From Prunella strophiata (taxonomy: Eukaryota > Chordata > Aves > Passeriformes > Prunellidae): a stretch of 64,000 nt of DNA. This document shows positions 32,019 to 42,700 of this stretch, one piece after another. Numbering within the stretch: the stretch's first letter is position 1; each line of letters begins with the position of its first letter. A model generated the notes under the pieces. It did no database searches, was not told the origin of the DNA, and saw only the letters and a list, made by a program, of their open reading frames with translations. Location: positions 14,653,145 to 14,717,144 of the forward strand of contig JAZBQD010000025.1 of NCBI GenBank assembly GCA_036583965.1, in the 5' to 3' direction. Made by a program: the position numbers and the translations under genes.

Positions 32019-32079
32019 GTGACTGCATTTCCCCCTCGTGGGATTGGAGCAGGGCTCCTCAGGGAAACGCTGCTTTTCC

Positions 32080-32505
32080 CTGGGGCACGGGGCACAGGTC
32101 CTGTGAGGAGCGGCTGAGGGAGCTGGGAAAGGGCTCAGCCTGGAGAAAAGGAGGCTCAGGGGGGACCTTGTGGCTCTGCACAACTCCTGACAGGAGGGGA
32201 CAGCCAGGAGGTTCGGGCTCTGCTCCCATGGAACAGGGACAAGTACAAGGGGAAACAGTCCTCAAGCTGTGCCAGGGGAGGTTTAGGTTGGGTATTAAGA
32301 GAAAATTTCTTTGTGGAAGGGTTGGTCAGGCCCTGGCACAGCTGCCCAGGGCAGTGGGGGAGTCCCCATCCCTGGGGGGATTTAAAAACTGTGTGGCTGT
32401 GGCACTTGGGGAACATGTTTTAGTGGTGGCTTTGGCAGTGCTGGGGGAACAGTTGGATTTGATGGTCTTAGAGGGCTTTTCCAACTTAAACAATGATTCT
32501 TAACC
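32080..32505 (+). mobile_element. CR1 copy in DECR2 3' UTR
   Basis: ctgagggagctgggaaaggg, gaccttgtggctctgcacaa and gaagggttggtcaggccctg; ends near cttttccaacttaaacaatg. A different CR1 subfamily from most others here. Confidence 0.8.
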
Positions 32506-33891
32506 ATGATTCTCCTGGGACATGGCTGCCATAGCAGTGGGTGCAGTGTCCTCATGGACAGTCCTTGGGATGAGCAGAAGCTGCTGGATTTTCCCTTTGA
32601 GCCTGGCTTGTGATATGGTGTCTTGGACACTTGTCCAGATACCTCTGAGATTCCCCCAAAGCAGCAATGCCCATTGTCTGTGCCCCAGCAGCAGGACTGA
32701 GCACAGAGAATCCCAAGAGCCTCTTCCTGTCATGGATTCCTGCAGCCTGGCAGGGAAGGGGTCTCCTGCCTTCCTCCCCTCCCTGCCTGTGTCCCCACCT
32801 GGCAGCCCTCCATGAGCTGGGCAGGCCCCAGCAGGGCTCTGTCCCCACCTCCACCCTCTCTTGCAGATGTCTGGGCTGCAGGAGCAAACCAGCCCCACTG
32901 ATGGACAGCCTGGGACTGACCGACGGACAGATGTGACCTGGGACACCGTGTGGGGACATCTCCCAGAGCCAGTGCTGACAGCCACAGCCTCTCCTCAGCC
33001 ACTGGTGGTAGTGGTGACACTGCCAGTGCTGTGTCTGCCTGGGGGACGCAGCTCTGGGGTGCTGGGTGGGGACCAAGGCCATCCCCATCCTGTGCCATTG
33101 CTGCCTTCTGAGCTGATGTGGCTCTGGGTGCAGAGACAGCTTGGAGGGCTGAGGTGGTCACTGGCCCTTTGTGACTCCCTCCAAGCTGCTCTTGTGGCCT
33201 TTCCCAAGCTCCAAGCAGTGCCACCCATGGGTACCCATCCTCTCACCCCCCTCTTCCCTGCCTTAGCCCAAGAACTGCACGAGGCCCCCAGCAGCAGCAG
33301 CAGCTCCTTTTTGGGAGGGGGAGCAGCTCAGCCTGCCCAGGGTCGGGGTCACCCAGTGTGGTGGGCTCAGTTCTGCCTTGGAGGGGAAGCCCTGGCAGGG
33401 GGAGGTGGCTTTGTCCCCTGAGGGGTCCTGGGTGGGACAGTGGTCCTGGGAGGCTGCCAGGGATGCAGCTGGGATGCCCCTCTCCCAGGAGCAGGGGTGG
33501 TGTGAGGGCAGATCCCCCAGGTCCAGCTCTGCACCTCAGCACTGCAGGTGTCCAGAGGTCTGTCCACACCCATCTGTCTGTCACCCCAGTGTCACTCTGT
33601 CTCCTGCCAGACACTGAACTGAGGCTAAGTGAAGGGCTAGAACTGGAATGCAGTCCTTTCCTCCTGCTGGGCTGCAGGGGCCACAGCAGGGCTGCACAGA
33701 TGGCACTGCTGGAGCCAGCCCTGTCCCTGGTGCTGGTGCCCCAGGGGACACACGCTGCTCGTGTGCACCCTCCTGCTGCTGCTGGTAGTTTTTAGGCTCA
33801 CCCTGGATTCCATGAAGCTTGTTCTCCCACTTAATTGTATTTCCTACTTGATTGTAGACTTGCCAGGTTTTACTCCTTCCTCCAGGCCACA

Positions 33892-33897
33892 AATAAA
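33892..33897 (+). terminator. DECR2: Candidate DECR2 polyadenylation signal AATAAA
   Basis: First canonical signal after the DECR2 stop (cacAATAAAgaac context, within acaaataaagaac). Confidence 0.55.
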
Positions 33898-33997
33898 GAA
33901 CTTGCCCCCTGAAGCAGTGATGCCTCTCTCTGCTGCATGAGCACCAGTGCCCTGCCCAGCTGACTGGTCCAAACTGGGTGCTAAGGGAGGGCAAGAG

Positions 33998-34175
33998 CCA
34001 CCACTCCCACTGCCAGAGCCTTGTGTGGCTCCAGTCCTTGGCTCTGTGGTGCCCCAGTGCTCCAGGCCACGGGGCTTGGGGACCTGCCACCACTCCCACT
34101 GCCAGAGCCTTGTGTGGCTCCAGTCCTTGGCTCTGTGGTGCCCCAGTGCTCCAGGCCATGGGGCTTGGGGACCTG
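33998..34175 (+). repeat. 89-bp x 2 tandem duplication
   Basis: ccaccactcccactgcc recurs at 33998 and 34087; the two 89-base copies differ visibly at only one base (ccacgggg versus ccatgggg, a CpG to TpG change). Confidence 0.9.
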
Positions 34176-35389
34176 CCAGCTGCTCAGCCCCAGGGCTCTG
34201 GGAAGGAGGTTCCAGCAGCAGAGGTAGTGGGAGGTGCTGAGGGCTTTGGTGAGAGGCTCAGCCCTTCAGGGGCATGGGGATGCAGTGCTTGGGCTGGGAT
34301 CTGGGTGGATCCTTTGCCTGGGCTCTTGGGATTTGGCTCTGCAGTATTCCTCTTGCAGGATGTTTTCTCCTGCAGGAGGTACCTGTGTGGTGTGTGTGAG
34401 CCCTTCTGCCCAGCTGCAGCCCTGTCTGACCTGCAGCCCTGCTCTGGGAGGCTCTGTGGATTTCACTGTTCCACCATGACCAGGTGCCTTGGGCACTGTC
34501 AGGGCTGTCCTGGCTCTGTGGCCACCCCGGGAAGGGGGAGCTGAGTTTGGGCACTGCCTCCAGCACCAGGGGCAGGGCAGAGCCCTGGGCCCAGCCTTGG
34601 CACGGCCTGGAGCTGCAGGAGCCATCCAGGGGTGCAGAGCTGCCCCTCCCTGCATCAGGCTGTCACCTCCAGCCCTGCAGGCACCTGCCAGCCCCATCCA
34701 CACAGGAACCCTGGCTGCTTCAGCTGTCTGGAAACTGGGAATTGTATTGCCCAGGGGATTTTGCAGGGGATGGCTGAGGCAGGTGCAGCTGTGCTTCCCC
34801 CTGTGGGACTGACTGAAGAGCCCTCCCTGCCCTGCTCACCTTCAGGAATGGCTGTGCTGAGGAGGAGGATTTGCAATGGAGGTTTCCATCCTTCCAGTGC
34901 TGGGCTGACTGGACAGGGGTGACATCCTCCCTGGGGATGCTGCTGAGCTCTGCCTCTCGGGGCTGAGTGTGCTGGGGGACACATTGCAGCCCAACCAGGC
35001 TGCTCCTGAGATGTCACACACATCCGTGGCCTGGGCAGGGTCACTGGGGCCAGGGATGCTCTTGCTCATCAAGTTTGCTGCTAATTATACCCAGGGGCTG
35101 TAATTCCACCCGCTGGGCCAGCTCAGGGCTGTGCTAGTGGGGTCATCCCGGTGCCTGCAGGCTGTGAGCCCTAAGCAGGGGCATTAATTAACCCATTGAC
35201 GTGGTCCCAGGGGTGTCCCAGTGCTCAGTGCCCCCCTGGAGCAGCTCAGGCATCCTGGGGCACAGTGCTGTCCCCCTGGGGCTGGGGGTCCCGCAGCACG
35301 GCTCATCTCCCTGGAGGGATTTGGGGTTCCAGGGCACAGTTCACACCTGGAGCAGCTGGGCAGTCCTGCAGGGGTTTGGGGTCCCAGAG

Positions 35390-35640
35390 CACAGTTTGGG
35401 TCTGGGATCCCAGAGCACAGGTTGGGTCTGGGGTCCCGGAGCACGGGTCCCGGGGTTTGGGGTCCCGGGCACGGTTCGGGGTCCCGGAGCACGGGTCCCG
35501 GGGTTTGGGGTCCCGGGGTGCGGTTTGGGGTCCCGGGCACGGTTTGGGGTCCCGGAGCACGGGTCGGGTTTGGGGTCCCGGGCACGGTTTGGGGTCCCGG
35601 AGCACGGGTCCCGGGGTTTGGGGTCCCGGGCGCGGTTTCT
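35390..35640 (+). repeat. GC-rich minisatellite upstream of RAB11FIP3
   Basis: Tandem ggtcccggagcacgggtc and ggtcccgggcacggtttg units alternating for about 250 bases; many G-triplets and CpGs. It borders the RAB11FIP3 CpG island. Confidence 0.88.
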
Positions 35641-35689
35641 CAGCAGGGGGATTTGGGGGTCCCCATTCGCGGTGCCCCCTGGTCCCACG

Positions 35690-36126
35690 TGCTCGCGCTC
35701 CGCCTGGCCCCGCCCCTCCCCGCCGGCCCCGCCCCCGCCGCGCGCGAGCCGCGGAGAGGGCGTGGCCTCGGCACGGGCTCGCGCCGCGGAGGGGCGGGGC
35801 GAACCGGACCGGCAGGCGAGTGACGTCACCGCCCCGGCTACTGCGGCGGCGGCCGGGCCGGCTCTGCCGCGAGTCCGCGGGCGGCCCTGGGGCTGCTCCT
35901 CGGCGCCGCCGCCGCCTTCCCCAACCCGGAGCCGCCGCTCCCCGGGCGGGGCGGGACCGGCGGGGCCGCCCCCGGTATCGGCGGGCGGGGCCGGCGTTCC
36001 TCGCACAAAGCCGTGAGTGCCGCGGCGACCGCTACCGGCACCGGCACCGCCCCGATGTGAGCGGGGCATGGCCGCGGGGCATGGCCCGGGGCGGGCGGCG
36101 GCGGGCGCGCAGCGCCGGCGGTGAAG
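35690..36126 (+). promoter_or_regulatory. RAB11FIP3: RAB11FIP3 CpG-island promoter with perfect CRE and GC boxes
   Basis: Extremely CpG-dense. Full palindromic CRE TGACGTCA at 35821-35828, a GC box ggggcgggg at 35791-35799 and another at about 35945-35955. No TATA box. The start of transcription is probably in 35830-36060. Confidence 0.65.
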
Positions 36127-36703
36127 ATGGAGCCGCGTCCGCCTGGGACCGAGCCCCCGCTGCCCCGGGGGCCGGGACCGGGGCCCGAGCCGGAGCTGGA
36201 ACCGGAGCCGGACCTGGACTTGCAACCGGAGCCGGAGCTAGAACCGGAGCTGGAACCAGAACCAGAGCTGGACCTGGAACCGGAGCCAGAGCTGGACCTA
36301 GAACCCGAGCTGGAACCGGACCCCGAGCCGGAGCTGGACCTAGAACCCGAGCTGGAGCTGGAACCCGAGCTGGAGCTGGAACCCGAGCTGGACGTGGAGC
36401 CGGAGCTGGACCTGGAGCAGGAGCCAGAGCTGGACCTAGAACCCGAACCGGAGCCTGGAACAGGAGGCGGACCTGGGCCCGGAGCCGGAGCTGGATCTGG
36501 ACCTCTGGGCACTTGAGCCCGCCGCTCCCGGGCCGCCGCCCTGGTGCCCGGGGGAGGCCGGGGACAGCCCGGGCCCCGCCGAGCCCCCGCCGGAGGAGGA
36601 GCCGCGCCTCCGCCCGGTCTTCGACGCCCTGGACCGCGACGGCGATGGCTTCGTGCGCGTGGAGGAGTTCGTGCAGTTCGCCACGGCCTACGGCGCCGAG
36701 CAG
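36127..36703 (+). CDS. RAB11FIP3: RAB11FIP3 exon 1 (frame-disrupted as sequenced)
   Basis: Starts [17 protein letters not shown], continues into acidic Glu-Pro-Glu-Leu repeats to about 36455 in one frame, then [17 protein letters not shown] and the EF-hand in the +1 frame, ending YGAEQ at donor gtgagc (phase 0). Length 577 nt is one more than a multiple of three. The repeats use gagctggaa throughout except for gagcctggaa at 36451, where one extra C would explain the break. Confidence 0.8.
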
Positions 36704-39700
36704 GTGAGCACCGGCACCGGCACCGGGCACCGCTCCTGCCCAGCGGGGGCGGCCCCTCCGCCCGAGGGTGATGGTGATGGTGGCTCCTGTCCGGGCCGCG
36801 GCCCTCGGAGAGCGTCGCTGTCCCCAAGGACAGCGCTGGCATCGCCCCGGTGAAGGGCACGCGTGGCCCCGGCGGCTCCCGCAGCTCTTTGTTCTCCATC
36901 GCTGCCGCCCCGGGGCTCGGCCGGGCACCGGCACGTCCCGGGCCGTGGGGCTGCTCCGGGCCGCCCTCGCTGCCCGTGGGTCACCCCATAGCGGGAGCAT
37001 CCCGTGGCAGGGCGGTGGAACCGGGTGATCCTTCAGGGCCTTTCCAGCCCGCACCATCCCCTGGTTCCCTGCTGCCTCGCTTGGCGCGGCTTTGACAGCC
37101 CGAATGTGTATTTATTTTTTTTCCCTTTTCTGCTGCTTTGTGCCCTGGCGAGCCGGTGTTCCCTGCAGCAGATCACAGGCGATGTAATTTGAAGCTGCCT
37201 GGGCTGACCCAAAATGGAGCAAGCTCCGGCAGCGCTCACCAGGGGATGGAGATGGATTTGTTGGTGTTCCATGCATTGGCTTGGGCTGGCATCGCTACCA
37301 GGAAAAGAAGATTTATTTTTTTAAGGAACGCAGGTATTGCTGTGAAGTTTCCCTGTGCCTGCCCAGGTCTGCTCTCGTTCTCCATCCGTGGCTGCTGCGC
37401 GGGTATTTAAGTGCCATGACAAAGCAAATCATGTGTGAAGGAGGCTTTTGGTGGAGGAGGGCTTTTTGTCCCTGTCCTCGTGCCAGAAGCACCTCTCAAA
37501 GATAAACCAAAGCTATTTATTGGAGAAAAAGAGCCCTGCAAAGTGGAGACAGGGAACTTCTTTGTGTTGCTGCGGGGGCACTGTGTGTGCAGAGGGTCTC
37601 AAGGTGTGAGCTCAGGTACCTGGGCTGCTCCTGCCTGTGCAGCAGAGAGGCTTTGTTCCTAAATCCTCTCTTCTGCCCTGTCCTGCCGTGTCCAGGCTCC
37701 CTGTGCCACCGCCGTGTCCCTCTGCTGTCCCCAGCACAGGAGGCAGGAGCACACAGCCCACGGAGGCTCCTGCACACGCTGCCACCTCCCCGGGGGACTC
37801 TGTGCCCTCGTGTCCTTTGGCATGGGGCAGCCCAAGGACGTGGGAAATGGGGACAGGAGGTGGCGTGTGCAGTGGCAGGGGACCGTGGCAGGTGGCTCTG
37901 GGGTGTGCAGCTCAGCCTGGCAGTGCCCAGTGCCTGCATGGGGATGGTGCCAGAGCTCCAGAGGGGCCTGGAAAACACCCTCAGAGCATGGCCTGGGCAG
38001 TGACTGTGGGCTGCTGAGGTCACTCCGAAGCTCAGGGGGTGTCCCCAGAGGTTTTGTGCCATTGGATAGTGTCTGTCCATGTGGATCCAGCTGGGAAGGG
38101 GCTCCCTGCTCCATCCTGCTGAGCACAGCTAATGCTGCCTGTGCTGCCATAACTGATGCTTTGAAAAGCCATTTCTCCTCAGCAAGAGGCTGCTGCAGGC
38201 AGCTCCTGGCATGCAGGGCAGCTGGGTGCTGGTACAGGGGGTGCTGAGCACCTTGGGGAGGTTGGTGTGGCAGTGCCTGAGCCAGCAGGTCCTGGGCACT
38301 CCAGGGGACTGGCACAGGAGGAAGGGTGATGCTTGGTGTGAGTCTGCAGCTTAGAAAGGAGCAGGGCACGCTGAGGGAGGAGGAGAAGGGGGTGGTGATT
38401 GGGTCTGCAAGCTCCCAGCAGATCATGTTTGTTCCTCTGTGGTTACCCAGGCAGCCATCACACCCCAGCCCCTCTCACAGCACCCCAGTCCTGCTGGTGG
38501 CACAACCTTTATTGACACCTTCAGGGTTCCATTTCGTGGGAAGGGTTCCCACAAGCACAGACGCCCCAACAACCCCACCCTGGGCATCCCTGGCAGCGCT
38601 GTCCAAGCACTCCAGGAGCTCTGGCAGCCTCGGGGCTGTGCCCATTCCCTGGGGAGCCTGGGCAGTGCCCAGCACCCTCTGGGGGAAGAATCTTCTCCTA
38701 AAATCCAACCCAAGCCCCCTAATGTGTGGAGTAATAAAGGAAGGAGTTCTGGGGAAGTTCCTTGACCTAGTTTTCATGAAGCAGCTGGAACTTGGGCCCA
38801 AAGTGGGGCTTCTGGAAAAGGGAGATCAGCTCAGGTGGGAGTTGAAGGGGAGGAACATCCCCAGTGGGTAAAACAGTGCTCAGGTGACTCAAGTGGGACC
38901 CTCCAGGCTGTAAATAAAGGTTGTGCCACAACCAGGAGTGGCATGCTGTGAGACAGGGGTCAGGGTGTGATGGCTGGCTGGATAATCAGAGGGTAATTAA
39001 TAAGGAACAATCCCAGCCCCCTTTTCCTGCCCTCCTGCCTGCTGCCCACAGCGGTGGCTTCACAGTGGTGGAACAAATGGCTAAACTGAAGCACCACAAG
39101 CAGCTGATTCCTGAGGCTGGAGAGGGCTGAGGGAGAGCCTGTGTGTGTGTTTGTGTGTGTTTTTTTGTGTCCACACGGATGAGGAGCTGCAGAGCAGCAA
39201 GTGTTGTCTTTAGCTCTCACTCAAACACCAGAGGCATTCATGGGCTGCTGAGTGAGCACTGTCAGCTCGTTTGGCTGCAACAATTATTAGCTAAATGTCA
39301 AAGGGAAGGCACCAGCTGGCGTTTATTCCATAAACACCGTGGGATTGTGGGTTTCTGGTCGGATGAATTGGGTGTTTTTCTCTCCATGTGGATAAAAAAT
39401 GGGATTGGGATGGAGTTTTGCTTAAGCAGCTTGGGGTGTTGGAGGGCTGAGTGGAGAGCTCTGTGGCTGTGCTGCTGGCAGGGGGAAGGGATCAAGGCAA
39501 AGATAAAGGCAGTTTGGTTTGATCTGCACTGATAACAGCTGGTAGGGATTGAGCTCTTGCCTCAGCCTTCATCTTCAAAGGGGTGATGAGGGGATGGTGC
39601 TGGGGGTGACCCCTGAGCCAAGGGTGGCCTGGAGCAGGGAAGGGACAGCTGGGGATGTCCCCCCACAGCCTCTCCCAGGAGGGGGTTTGTCCAGCGTGGA

Positions 39701-42700
39701 TTGTTTTGTCACTTGACAGGCTCCCATGGCCCCCTGAGATGCTCCATGGATTTACAGACAAGATAGGGACAGAAAGGTCTTGAGGACAACTTGACTTTCC
39801 TTGAGAACCACTTGATTTTTCATCCAAAAGCCCTGGACTGCTCCCAAACCACCTGGGAGGCAGCTGCCAGTGGTGCTGTGGTTTTATTGTCTCCTTCCCC
39901 CCTTTCCCCTGCATTTCTCTGGGATCTGCTGCTCTCTGGAGCCACTGGCTGGGACAGAAGGATGGAGTAAGATTGGCTTAAACAGCCATCAGGGAGGTGG
40001 GGACACACTTGATGTCACTTTTATATCACCCTGTAAAGCAGGAGGGGTTGTGTCTTGCACTCCTGGGGGTTGCACAGAACCTAAGGCCACTGTGCAACCA
40101 CTTTTGGTTTAAATTTTTATTCCAGATTTAAATTTTCCTTGTCTTGCATTGTGTCTGGCTGGCTGAGGTGACAGAGCCCAAGGCTCTTCTCCCTGGATTT
40201 ATTTGCAGCAGGCTCAGAGGAGAATGGATTGTTTGTAAGGCTGAGGACAAGCGTCCTGCTGGCACCTTGGGTTGTTTTTCCTCTTCTGTTTTGATCTAAC
40301 AGACAATTGGAGAAGGAAAAGCCTCTTGCACCACATGATCTCACTGCCTTGGCTCAATTCAGAGAAATCCCAGAGTTTGTCTAACTCACTTCCAAAGGCT
40401 CCTGTTCCAAAGGATCTTCAGCTTTTTTTTTTTTTTTTTTTTTTTTTTCCCTCTTGATGATCAGTTTGAGCTTCATTTCAGTGTGATTTGTTTTGCTTCC
40501 TTTAACATTTCCATCCTTCAATACCTGTCCTGCCACCACATCAGCTCATCCTCAGCTGAGCTCTCCATATTCAGCTTTTAACTTTAACTTTCCCTCTGGG
40601 GATGGTTTCTGAGGGGTTTTATCAGGTTTTTGTACTTTTCCCAGCGCTCTTGGAATGGGGTGTCCAGCCTGAGCTGAGAGCTGCAGAACAAATCCCATTT
40701 TGGGGCTGGCAGGGATCACTCCAGACAGCAGCTGCAAAGAATCCTGCAGTTGGTTTTTATTTTTGAGTGAAACAATCTGAAAACCTGGCAGTTATTTCCT
40801 GTGATGAAGTCTGGATAGTGTCAAACTGCAGCTTTTTAGAGGTTTTCCCTGTGGTGATGCCAGGCTGGCTGTGCCTGCTCCCCTCTGGTGGATCCCTGGG
40901 GAGGTGGGTACCTGGATCCAGGGCCTCCCTTGGCCATGCTGACCTTGCAGCTGATTTGGGATGTCCTCCCTTGGTTTTCTCCCACTTCCCTGTGAAATCT
41001 AATGAGCTCTGCCACGAGGAAACCCCTTTTCTGTGGTTTGTTTTTTGTTTTTTCCATTTTCTCATGGTCCTTACCCAGTTTGAGCAGAGGGAATGCTGGT
41101 TTTATGAAGAGATTTCTAAAATTACCTCTCATAGTTTCACAGGTTAGTGAGGCTTAAATTGTCTCCAACTGTGCTGCTGCTGCTGTCTCTTCCAGAGGCT
41201 TTAATTGCTGTTTAATTACATGGAATATCCTGGCCTGGAAGGACCATCAAGCCCAGCACCTGGAATTTGGTTCCTGCTGTGGACAGGGGCTGGGATGGCT
41301 CTGGGGGATGCTCTGGGTGCCTGTGGACACCCTTGTGTGCTTTGGAACAGCAACAAATCTGAAATATTTTGCTTGCTTTGACCAAGGGCCCAGTTTTTCC
41401 CCCCCCAAAGAAAACCATGGCAGGGAATTTGTGGGTTTTGGGAGATTGGGTGGGAGCCTTTTCCTCTGCTCCTCCCTCCTCTCCTCCCTCTTCAAAGGGC
41501 TTTTACCACCATCAATAAATAACAGGTCTGTGTGCTCCAGGAGCTCCAAGAGAGGAGTTTTTCTTTCTCCCTCAGAGAGGAAAACGCTTCCAAGCCAACA
41601 TATTTTGTGTAATTTTGGGCGAGGTGGTGGCTGGTTTGCAAATTCCATTTTCAGCTCACTTGATTCACTTATAAATATCCCAAAAGGCTCCAAGGAAGAG
41701 ATGATTCCTGTGCTCCTGGGTTTTTTAGCTGCTCCTGCTTGGGTTTGGCTTGAAGCTCCTGGGAGTGGTGGGGAGGGCTGGGAGCAGATCAGAGCTGGGC
41801 AGAGCTCTCTGGTGATGTGTTTGTGGCTGGGATCAGATGCAGGGATGGCTTATCCTGGAGGGATGGAGCCTGCAGGACTGTGAATGCTCAAAGGCTGGGT
41901 TTGTCTGTGTGGGCTGGGAGGAGGGTGCTGCTGGTAATTTTATCCCAGCTCCCAGTTTATTAAATCAACCTTTTCATTCTGCCTTGCTCCTGCAGGTTGA
42001 GAGTGCAGTGAGTGTGGAGTGGGGTGTGGATTTTTGGGAGAGAGACTTTGGACAAGGCATGGAGGGACAGGGCACAGGGAATGGCTTCCACTGGCAGAGG
42101 GCAGGGCTGGATGGGATATTGGGAATTAGGAATTGTTCCCTGGCACAGGGTGCCCAGAGCAGCTGTGGCTGCCCCTGGACCCTGGCAGTGCCCAAGGCCA
42201 GGCTGGAGCAGCCTGGGACAGTGGGAGGTGTCCCTGCCATGGCAGGGGTGGCACTGGATGGCATTTAGGGTCCCTTCCAACCCAGCCATGCTGGGATTTG
42301 TTTTGATCAAGATTAGTTGTGTTCCTCTGGAACTGGAGTTCACTCCTGCCAATACAGACACACAGGTTACCCAGGAGAAGGAGAAGCCCCAGTCCCACCC
42401 TGGCAGGGCTGGCTCGTGCTGTGGCTGAGGGAGCAGCCTGGGCTGTCCCAGGAGTGGAACAGGGTGGGCACTGCCCCAGGCTGGGACAGGAGCCCCAGCA
42501 GCAGCAAAGGCACCATCTCAGGGCTTTCAGGGTTGGGGTGGAAAGAACTTAAGCCCATCCCATCCCACCCCTGCCATGGCAGGGACACCTTCCACCATCC
42601 CAGGCTGCTCCAAGCCCTGTCCAGCCTGGCCTTGGGCACTGCCAGGGATCCAGGGGCAGCCACAGCTGCTCTGGGCACCCTGTGCCAGGGCCTGCCCACC

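Larger units (their letters stand above)
32019..33915 (+). other. DECR2: Probable DECR2 3' UTR
   Basis: No AATAAA or ATTAAA is seen after the stop until 33892, so the 3' UTR is inferred to span about 1.9 kb, including a plus-strand CR1 at 32080-32505. Alternative: earlier cleavage at a non-canonical signal. Confidence 0.5.
33916..35640. other. DECR2-RAB11FIP3 intergenic region
   Basis: 1.7 kb with an 89-bp tandem duplication (33998-34175), unremarkable sequence 34180-35330, then a GC-rich minisatellite (35390-35640) leading into a CpG island. No recognisable gene. Confidence 0.7.

Noticed and set aside
35196..36707. 503-codon open frame on the + strand across the RAB11FIP3 promoter and exon 1
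   Set aside because: It crosses a minisatellite and a CpG island in a frame different from the EF-hand; composition is Arg/Ala/Gly from GC-rich repeats.
35838..36899. 353-codon minus-strand open frame
   Set aside because: Antisense of the Glu-Pro-Glu-Leu repeat (Ser/Gly runs), a shadow of RAB11FIP3 exon 1.
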